Assembly (NCBI RefSeq): GCF_033095985.1
Contig: NZ_AP026802.1
Coordinates: 186,001-250,000 of the forward strand
Origin: Xylocopilactobacillus apicola
Lineage (GTDB): Bacteria > Bacillota > Bacilli > Lactobacillales > Lactobacillaceae
DNA length: 64,000 nucleotides
Direction of reading: 5' to 3'
The stretch's first letter is position 1. Every line of letters starts with the position of its first letter. Below are positions 53,855-61,159 of the stretch, piece by piece. Position numbers and translations under genes: made by a program. The notes under the pieces are model-generated. The model searched no databases. It saw only the letters and a list, made by a program, of their open reading frames with translations, and had not been told where the DNA came from.

Positions 53855-53904
53855 CGTAACCGCTTACAATAAATAAGTTTATCATAACTTATAGCTCCTG
53901 TCAA
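53855..53904 (-). promoter_or_regulatory. Promoter and cre site of pyruvate oxidase 2
   Basis: On the minus strand TTGACA (53899-53904) and TAAACT (53876-53881) are 17 bases apart, the latter preceded by TGA as an extended -10. A 7-base inverted repeat ATAAGTT/AACTTAT (53873-53892) covers the -10. TGTAAGCGGTTACG (53855-53868) matches cre at 12 of 14. Confidence 0.7.
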
Positions 53905-54108
53905 AATAAAAGTTTTTCCTTATGAGGTATTAAAATCATTTAATTAAGGATGTTGATGAAAAGCTTTTAACTTTCCTAAAAATCAACCGACTGCGAATTT
54001 ATCTGTTAGTTTTAAGCAAAAAAGATTTCGGCCCAATACTTATTTTTTAAATTTTACAAAAATTGAATTATACTAAAGAATAAAATTAATAGAGAAAAGA
54101 GAGACATT

Positions 54109-54792
54109 TTGCTGAATTCCTCAATGAATCTTACATTTCAGGCTTATACTACGATTTTGCAGAAGATAATTAATACAACTTATCAACCAGGGCAGAAATT
54201 ATCCGAAAAAGATTTAATTCAAGAATTACAAATTGGACGGACTCCCGTGCGTGAAGCAATTTTGCGTTTAAGACAAAATGGATTGGTCGAAGCTATTCCA
54301 CAGTCGGGCACTTATATAACAAAGATTGATATAGAAGTTGCTGAAAATGCGCGTTTCATTAGAGAAAGTATTGAGACCCAGGTAATTAAAGAAGCCGCAG
54401 CAATGAATAATGAATTGGAATTTGTGAGACTAAATGCAATTATTACCAATCAAAAATCCTTTATGAAGAAAAAACAGTTTGAAAATTTTTTCAAAGAGGA
54501 TGAAGCTTTTCATCAAGCATTTTATCAGATGACTGGAAAGGAACAGGCTTGGGATTGGTTACAAACTATTAATATGCAGTTAAATCGTTTTCGGATGTTG
54601 AGGCTTAAAGCCGATAATTTGCCTTGGGATGCTTTAACCAATGAGCATGAAAAAATTCTTGCTGCGGTGAAAAAACATGAAGCAGAAGAAGCCGTTCAAT
54701 TGGTTAAAAATCATTTACATTTAATGCTGGGTGAAAAGGAAGCGTTGATTAATAGATTTCCAGAATTTTTTACAAATATTTCTGAGCAATAA
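54109..54792 (+). CDS. GntR family regulator (FadR/FCD subfamily)
   Basis: A 227-residue repressor. The winged helix at about residues 10-72 contains KDLIQELQIGRTPVREAILR and GTYITKI, followed by an all-helical FCD ligand domain (about 80-215) with the metal-binding pattern (DEAFHQAFYQMTG, NEHEKIL, NHLHLML). The start is TTG 54109 or ATG 54124. It diverges from the pyruvate oxidase gene, so it may regulate it, but the FCD ligand is unknown. Confidence 0.88.
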   Translation: MLNSSMNLTFQAYTTILQKIINTTYQPGQKLSEKDLIQELQIGRTPVREAILRLRQNGLVEAIPQSGTYITKIDIEVAENARFIRESIETQVIKEAAAMNNELEFVRLNAIITNQKSFMKKKQFENFFKEDEAFHQAFYQMTGKEQAWDWLQTINMQLNRFRMLRLKADNLPWDALTNEHEKILAAVKKHEAEEAVQLVKNHLHLMLGEKEALINRFPEFFTNISEQ

Positions 54793-54826
54793 AATAGCCT
54801 TCAGTTTAATCGCTGATGGCCATTTT
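54791..54826. terminator. Bidirectional terminator between the GntR gene and pepN
   Basis: AAAATAGCCTTCAG pairs with CTGATGGCCATTTT with two mismatches, giving A- and T-rich flanks in both directions. Confidence 0.7.
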
Positions 54827-54832
54827 AAAAAA

Positions 54833-57364
54833 CTAATTAATTATTTGATTGATCGCTTTATTAACCGCCTTTTCTTCGGCTTCGATCAACTTGACACGGG
54901 CTTCTATTAATCGAGTGTCCATGTTGATTTCACGGGTTAAGCCAGGTGTGTTGAGTTTGGGATTAAAGAATTCGCTAAATTCTTCAAATCTTTGTCTAGT
55001 CTTTAAGACCATTGCAGTCACCGTAATATATGTTGTAAATTCCATGTCACCACCAACAGTATCTGATAACCATTGCCAGTTTGTTCTCAGCCAATCCCAA
55101 GCAGCTTGTTCGCCTTTTGGATTAGCTAAAACATTACGGTACCAGCCTCTTAAATCTTGGGGTTTGATTATGTCAGGGTCTTTAAATTTGGTAATAATTT
55201 CTTTGATTAAATCGGGATTATCAGTCATTGTAATTGCTGCTTCTAAGTCGCTTTTAAATCCAGCGTCGCTAGTTTCTTGATAAGCTTTGAAAAATCTTTG
55301 GAATAATTCGGGTGAGCCATAATTTTCCATTTCGTTGATTAAAACAAAAGATCTAACTGAGGCAGGTAGCTCAGTCAATTGATTCTGGTGCTCTAAGTAT
55401 AATTTATGAGCTTTTGAGATGGTCTGAGGATTTTTGGCGTACAAGGAAGCGTTCAAAACGCTAGGACGCATGAGTTGGTCATCAATCGATTCGTTGACCT
55501 TAGCTTGCCAACCCAAGCGTTTAACTTGCTCAGCACTCATTTGATCCATCAAAGCTTTGAAAGATGTCTCTTCCGAAGTTTCAGGCTTCACAAATTGTTT
55601 AAGTTGCGTCATCACCCGATAAAGCGCAGTACTGACAATGTTAGATTTGCTTGAAGAAAACTGTGGCAGCAGTGGGACAATTTCAGCATAGGAAATTTGT
55701 TGTCCTTCTGCTAAAAGGCGCAGGTCTTGCAAAATCTGGAGTTTGGAGATTGAATCTAATTGTTTGACATCTTTTAAAATATCATCTAATAGCTGCTGAT
55801 CATATTTGACGATAAAATGAGAATTATTTCCGATATTTAGTCTAAATGGCACTCCGAATTCTGTCCGCAGCTTGTTGTAGTTTCCTAAATTTATTTCTTT
55901 TTCACTCATGATTTTTGGTACAACAGAATAATTACTGTTCAGAGGAATCTGCCACAGACGCCCAGCGTCCTTGCCTTCTCCGATAAAGAATTGTTGCTGC
56001 GTTAAGATCAGATCGCCGTTAACAACATTAGCTTTAACTACAGGATATCCCGGTTGTTCAAGCCAAGAATTCATGATTTCTCCAACATCAAGGCCAGATG
56101 CATCGGCAAGTGCTGCCCAAAGATCTTTTCCAGTGGCGTTATTAAATTTATGGGCACTAAAATATTTCTTCAAACCTGCTCTAAGCGCTTCATCTCCAAT
56201 AAGCGAGCGAACCATTACTAACATTCGAGCACCTTTTGCGTAGACGATTGCACCGTCAAAAATTGAATCTATTTCAGCAGGGTCCTCAACTTGTACGTGC
56301 ACTGCTTGGACGCCATCAATTGCATCACGCTGTAAGGAGGCTGGAACCTCGGCAGTTTGAAATAATTCCCAGGTTTGCCAATCGGGCTTTAAAGCGTCGA
56401 CAGCAACGTATTCCATCATGTTTGCAAAACTTTCATTGAGCCATAGATCATCCCACCATTTCATTGTCACTAAATCACCAAACCATTGGTGAGCTAATTC
56501 GTGAGCAATTACGGTCGCGACTTGGAGTTTCGTACGCAATGAAGTGTTGTCGGGATCTATTAAAAGATAAGCTTCTCGGTAAGTTACAAGTCCCCAATTT
56601 TCCATGGCACCTGCGGAGAAGTCAGGTAGTGCGAGTTGCCAAGAGTGTGGCAGCGGATAAGGAGTTTCATAAAAATCCTCAAAAAATTCGATTGAGCTCT
56701 TTGCGATATCAAGGGCGAAATCCAACTCTTTTGGCTGGTGAGCTTTGGTGCTATACACCCCAATCTTCACGCCACTTTTGGTAGTAGTTTCTGCCTTTTG
56801 AAGATCGCCAAAAGCGAAGGCGACAAGATAAGTCGACATTTGTTTTGTTTCATCGAAATAGTGAATGCCGTTTTCGACCCGATTTTCAGGCATATTAGCA
56901 ATAATTGTTTCGCCTGGTTGCTCGTCGAACTTGATCGCAAGCGAAAAAGTAGCTTTTGCTTCTGGTTCATCGACGCCAGGGAAAGCTTGTCGTGCCGCTG
57001 TTGTTTCAAATTGCGTGCCAATTAGCTGCTTTTTAACCCCGTCAACTTGATAGTACGAAGGATAAATCCCCATCATCGTATCAGTCAATGGAGCGCTGTA
57101 CTTAATAGCGATTGTCTGCTGGCCAGCTGCTAGTTCAAGCTCGACGGCCTCAATGGCGTCATTTACCTTGAAATTAACGGCTTGGTGGTTGGCTTCGATC
57201 GAATCGATATCTAAGTTTTTTTGGTGAAGTTTAATTTTAGGGGTTTTCGCCATACCAGTAATTGTAGTCGTTCCGGTGATTTTCTTAGTGCTTCGATTAA
57301 TATCTAAAAAAATATCGTAATGTTGAGGTTGAAAGTCGTCGTAAAAACGTGTTGTTTCGGTCAT
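54833..57364 (-). CDS. pepN: Aminopeptidase N (M1 zinc metallopeptidase)
   Basis: An 843-residue cytoplasmic M1 aminopeptidase that strips N-terminal residues from peptides. The GAMEN substrate motif is at 252-256, the zinc motif HELAH at 288-292 with the third ligand E311 in NESFANM, and the C-terminal helical ERAP1-like domain is complete. Length is that of lactobacillar PepN. It is monocistronic, with GGAG before ATG 57364. With PepT and PepD it gives this segment three peptidases. Confidence 0.96.
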   Translation of the reverse strand: MTETTRFYDDFQPQHYDIFLDINRSTKKITGTTTITGMAKTPKIKLHQKNLDIDSIEANHQAVNFKVNDAIEAVELELAAGQQTIAIKYSAPLTDTMMGIYPSYYQVDGVKKQLIGTQFETTAARQAFPGVDEPEAKATFSLAIKFDEQPGETIIANMPENRVENGIHYFDETKQMSTYLVAFAFGDLQKAETTTKSGVKIGVYSTKAHQPKELDFALDIAKSSIEFFEDFYETPYPLPHSWQLALPDFSAGAMENWGLVTYREAYLLIDPDNTSLRTKLQVATVIAHELAHQWFGDLVTMKWWDDLWLNESFANMMEYVAVDALKPDWQTWELFQTAEVPASLQRDAIDGVQAVHVQVEDPAEIDSIFDGAIVYAKGARMLVMVRSLIGDEALRAGLKKYFSAHKFNNATGKDLWAALADASGLDVGEIMNSWLEQPGYPVVKANVVNGDLILTQQQFFIGEGKDAGRLWQIPLNSNYSVVPKIMSEKEINLGNYNKLRTEFGVPFRLNIGNNSHFIVKYDQQLLDDILKDVKQLDSISKLQILQDLRLLAEGQQISYAEIVPLLPQFSSSKSNIVSTALYRVMTQLKQFVKPETSEETSFKALMDQMSAEQVKRLGWQAKVNESIDDQLMRPSVLNASLYAKNPQTISKAHKLYLEHQNQLTELPASVRSFVLINEMENYGSPELFQRFFKAYQETSDAGFKSDLEAAITMTDNPDLIKEIITKFKDPDIIKPQDLRGWYRNVLANPKGEQAAWDWLRTNWQWLSDTVGGDMEFTTYITVTAMVLKTRQRFEEFSEFFNPKLNTPGLTREINMDTRLIEARVKLIEAEEKAVNKAINQIIN

Positions 57365-57572
57365 GAGAACTCCTTTTTAGTTTAAAAATTGATTATACCT
57401 AATCATAACAGAAAACATCGCATAATTATAAATAATATTTTTGATGCATAAATGCAAAATATTGAAGAAATTTATACATGTAACGATTAAATTTAGCGAA
57501 AAGCTTGACAATGGTTGTATAATTATACTTAAAAATGCATCGAAAAAGATTGGTGCTTAGGAATGGTGGAAA

Positions 57573-59033
57573 ATGAAAAAAATAAGCAGGCAAATATTGC
57601 GAGGGATTGTCTTAATCGGCATGATCTTGTTGGGTTTCAGTCAGCCGGTTAAGGCCTCTGATGATAGTTTAAGTCGGATTAAAGAAAAAGGCGTTTTGGT
57701 GATGGGAACAAGTCCAGATTACCCACCTTACGAATTTTTGGCAACCCAAAATGGTCAAGAGCAGATCGTCGGAATGGATGTAGAAATTGGCAAAAAAATT
57801 GCCCGTGATTTGGGAGTAAAGCTTAAGATCGAAAAAATGGATTTCGATTCACTTTTAGTTGGATTAGAGACCGGGAAAATTGACATGGTCATTTCGGGGA
57901 TGAATCCATCGCCTGAACGCAAGAAATCGGTCGATTTTTCAAATGTTTATTATCACGCGGTTCAAGATATTATTATTAATAAAGCTGATAGTAAAATTTA
58001 TCACAACAAAGAAGATTTTAAAGGCAAAACGGTCGGTGCTCAGACTGGTAGTTTGCAACAAGATTTAATTAAAGCTCAAATGACTGACAGCTCAGGGCGC
58101 TATTTAACCAAGATCACGGATTTAATTTTGGCGTTAAAATCTCATAAGGTTGAAGGAATTGTTGTCGAATCTGCCGTTGCATCGGCGTATGCCAAAAATG
58201 ATCCAGCAATTACTTACATTAAGGGAGGATTTACAGGCGGCAGTGATCAAAAAGGATCGGCAATTGCTTTTCCTAAGAACTCTAAGAGTTTGGTCGATGC
58301 AGCAAATAAAAGCTTAAATGAGATTGATAAGAAAAATTTAGTCGATGATTATTTGTCAGATGCTGGCAAGTTGATGGCTGGTAACACTAAAAATAATACG
58401 ATGCTTCACTATTGGAGTTATTTTGCCAAAGGGCTTGGTTATACTTTACTAATTTCTGCAATTTCAGCGGTCTTTGGGGTTCTTATTGGAATGTTGCTTG
58501 CGTTAATGCGTTTAGGACGGAATAAAGTTTTACACGATTTAGCAGTAGCTTATATCGAATTTATTCGAGGTTCGCCATTGATGGTCCAAATCATGTTCGT
58601 TTATTTCGGTCTTGGTTTGTTAGTAAATATTCCAGCTCTTTTGGCAGGAATTATTGCAGTATCGCTCAATTCAGCCGCTTATGTGGCAGAAATTATTCGG
58701 GCTGGGATCACGAGCATTCCCGTTGGGCAAACAGAGGCTGCCCGCAGTTTAGGACTTTCGCAAAAACAAACAATGCTGAGTGTTATTATGCCTCAAGCTC
58801 TCAAAAACATTTGGCCGTCGCTTGGAAATGAGTTCATTTCGTTGATTAAAGAAAGCTCGATTGTTTCAATTATTGGAGTTACCGATTTAATTTACGAATT
58901 AAGAGCAGTGCAAACCGCAACTTATAAAGGTGTGGCGCCAATTTTGGTGGCAATGGTTCTGTACTTTGTTGTGACCTTTGGCCTCTCTAAATTTTTACTA
59001 CACTTCGAAAGGAAGATGAAACATGATGCATAA
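57573..59033 (+). CDS. Amino-acid ABC transporter, fused substrate-binding and permease protein (GlnP type)
   Basis: A 486-residue fusion. A signal anchor (residues about 8-27) is followed by a family 3 solute-binding domain (about 34-265: [18 protein letters not shown]). The permease with about five spans starts near 290 and has the EAA loop ([20 protein letters not shown]). The layout is that of lactococcal/lactobacillar GlnP, which imports glutamine or glutamate; asparagine or other polar amino acids cannot be excluded. It overlaps the ATPase gene by 11 bases. Confidence 0.92.
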   Translation: MKKISRQILRGIVLIGMILLGFSQPVKASDDSLSRIKEKGVLVMGTSPDYPPYEFLATQNGQEQIVGMDVEIGKKIARDLGVKLKIEKMDFDSLLVGLETGKIDMVISGMNPSPERKKSVDFSNVYYHAVQDIIINKADSKIYHNKEDFKGKTVGAQTGSLQQDLIKAQMTDSSGRYLTKITDLILALKSHKVEGIVVESAVASAYAKNDPAITYIKGGFTGGSDQKGSAIAFPKNSKSLVDAANKSLNEIDKKNLVDDYLSDAGKLMAGNTKNNTMLHYWSYFAKGLGYTLLISAISAVFGVLIGMLLALMRLGRNKVLHDLAVAYIEFIRGSPLMVQIMFVYFGLGLLVNIPALLAGIIAVSLNSAAYVAEIIRAGITSIPVGQTEAARSLGLSQKQTMLSVIMPQALKNIWPSLGNEFISLIKESSIVSIIGVTDLIYELRAVQTATYKGVAPILVAMVLYFVVTFGLSKFLLHFERKMKHDA

Positions 59034-59778
59034 TGACAAAAAAATATTAGAAGTTCAACATCTGACCAAAAAATTTGGAGATAATCTTGTTTTAGATGAT
59101 TTAAACGAAACCATTAATCAAGGCGATGTGATTGTCGTGATTGGTGCTTCAGGCGGCGGCAAGAGTACATTTTTACGCTCATTAAATCTTTTGAATCAGC
59201 CGACTTCTGGCAAAATTCTCTTTGAAGGAACGGATCTTACTAATTTATCGGAAAAAGAACTTGATCAAATTCGGGAAAAGATGGGGATGGTTTTTCAAAG
59301 TTATAATGTTTTCCCTCATCTTACGGTCAAAGAGAATCTAAAGTTAGCACCATTAAAAGTCAAAAAAATGAGCGAAGATGAAGCTGATCAGATCGCCGTT
59401 GAGCTTTTAGAACAAGTTGGGTTAGCTGAGAAGGCCGATGTTTATCCGAATTCGCTTTCTGGCGGGCAACAACAGCGGGTGGCGATCGCGCGCGCTCTTG
59501 CAATGAAACCGGACGTGATGCTTTTTGATGAACCTACTAGCGCACTTGATCCGGAAATGGTAGGCGAGGTACTTAAAGTTATGCAGGACTTGGCTAAAAG
59601 TGGCATGACGATGGTGGTAGTTACTCACGAAATGGGATTCGCCCAAGAGGTTGCCGATCAAGTTTGGTTTATGGATGGCGGCAAAATTTTAGAAAAAGGA
59701 GAGCCCGAACAAATTTTTAATCGGCCAAAAGAAGAACGAACGAAAGATTTTCTGGCCCGAATTTTGGGCAAATCCTAA
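59023..59778 (+). CDS. glnQ: Amino-acid ABC transporter ATP-binding protein (GlnQ type)
   Basis: A 251-residue ABC ATPase that powers the fused permease encoded before it. Walker A GASGGGKS is at 41-48, the Q loop in [11 protein letters not shown], the signature LSGGQ at 145-149 and Walker B LFDEP around 167-171, with the switch histidine in VVTHEMG. It is the second gene of the two-gene operon and is followed by a strong terminator. Confidence 0.94.
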   Translation: MMHNDKKILEVQHLTKKFGDNLVLDDLNETINQGDVIVVIGASGGGKSTFLRSLNLLNQPTSGKILFEGTDLTNLSEKELDQIREKMGMVFQSYNVFPHLTVKENLKLAPLKVKKMSEDEADQIAVELLEQVGLAEKADVYPNSLSGGQQQRVAIARALAMKPDVMLFDEPTSALDPEMVGEVLKVMQDLAKSGMTMVVVTHEMGFAQEVADQVWFMDGGKILEKGEPEQIFNRPKEERTKDFLARILGKS

Positions 59779-59780
59779 AA

Positions 59781-59811
59781 AAAAACCAGAGCGACGCTTG
59801 CTCTGGTTTTC
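59781..59811 (+). terminator. Intrinsic terminator after glnQ
   Basis: ACCAGAGC (59785-59792) pairs with GCTCTGGT (59800-59807), followed by T4, with A-rich bases before. Confidence 0.8.
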
Positions 59812-60031
59812 TAATTTTTAGGGGAGATATTATAAAATTTGATGTTAAGGGAGAAAATTCAAACAAAATGTATAATATGTAGGGGGAATTTCTAAGTTGT
59901 TAACTCTCAACCTACGTTTATTATAATAACGAAGCTTTATGAAAAAATATTGAACAAAGATCGACCATTTTACGTAAAATTATGTTCAAAAAAGTGAAAA
60001 TCAATTTAAAAGTTAATGCAAGGAGTCAAAA

Positions 60032-61159
60032 ATGCGTTTTATTCATACGGCTGATTGGCATATTGGGCGCAAGCTTAATGGCTTTGACCTGCTAGCCGAC
60101 CAAGAAGCCGTTTTTCAAAAACTAGTTGAAGTAATTAAAAGTCAACATGTTGATGCAGTAGTAATCGCGGGAGATCTTTATGATCGATCTCTTGCGAGTG
60201 AAGAAAGTGTGGCTTCGCTCAATCAAATGTTATTTTGCCTGAATCGTGAATTAGATTTGCCTTTGCTTGTAATTAGTGGCAATCACGACAGTGCGACGCG
60301 CCTTTCCACCGGACGCCAATGGTTTAATCAAACTCAATTTTTCTTAAATACGCAGCTTAAGGACGCGTTTGAACCTGTAGAATTGGGTCAGACTCAATTT
60401 TTTTTGCTACCTTATTTTGAACCAGCACAGGCGCGCGAATTTTTTAAAGATGAAAGTTTGCGAACTTTAAATCAAGCGATGCCCAAAGTTATGAAAATGT
60501 TGACAAAAAATTTTGACCCAACAAAACATCATGTTTTAGTAGGGCACTTTTTTGCGGCGGGTTCAACTCATACTGACTCAGAAATTATGGTTAATGTTGG
60601 CGGATTAGATGCAGTGAGTTTAGCCGATTTGGCTGATTTTGATTATGTTGCTTTGGGACATTTGCATAACCGCAAGGCGATTAATGAAGAAAAAGTGCAG
60701 TATGCAGGAAGTTTGTTGAAATTTAGTGTAAGTGAAGCAACTCAAGCAAAAGGCGTTTATTTGGTAAACACCGAAACTTTTGAGCGTAAATTTATTGAAC
60801 TAGAGCCTAAGCATGACCTTGTGCATTTAACGAAGAGTTTTGCTGAGCTAACAGATCCTAATTTTTACCATCAAATTAATCGTGATGACTTCTTGGCGTT
60901 AACTTTAACTGATCGAGATGTAATTACTGATGCAATGGCGAAATTACGAGATATTTATCCGCACATCATTGGAGTAGATCGACAACACGGCGTCAAGTTG
61001 GCCCATGCTCTAAATCCTCAGACGGTCAAATTAGAACCACTTAATTTGTTAAATCGTTATTATGAAGAAACTACGGGCAATAAATTAAGTAAGCAACAAT
61101 TAAATTGGGCACAGGAAACCCTTGATTCAGTTAAGGAGGAAAATGATGCGGCCAATTAA
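60032..61159 (+). CDS. sbcD: Exonuclease subunit SbcD
   Basis: A 375-residue metallophosphoesterase of the Mre11 type. The metal-binding motifs are in order: ADWH (D8, H10), GDLYDR, GNHDS, VGHFFAAG and LGHLHNR. With SbcC it forms the complex that cleaves hairpins and protein-blocked DNA ends. AAGGAG precedes ATG 60032. Its stop overlaps the sbcC start by 14 bases. Confidence 0.95.
   Translation: MRFIHTADWHIGRKLNGFDLLADQEAVFQKLVEVIKSQHVDAVVIAGDLYDRSLASEESVASLNQMLFCLNRELDLPLLVISGNHDSATRLSTGRQWFNQTQFFLNTQLKDAFEPVELGQTQFFLLPYFEPAQAREFFKDESLRTLNQAMPKVMKMLTKNFDPTKHHVLVGHFFAAGSTHTDSEIMVNVGGLDAVSLADLADFDYVALGHLHNRKAINEEKVQYAGSLLKFSVSEATQAKGVYLVNTETFERKFIELEPKHDLVHLTKSFAELTDPNFYHQINRDDFLALTLTDRDVITDAMAKLRDIYPHIIGVDRQHGVKLAHALNPQTVKLEPLNLLNRYYEETTGNKLSKQQLNWAQETLDSVKEENDAAN

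Noticed and set aside
57505..57529. TTGACA and TATAAT/TATACT before the glutamine transporter as a promoter
   Set aside because: The boxes are 7 and 13 bases apart, too close for a sigma-A promoter; the real pairing is not clear.
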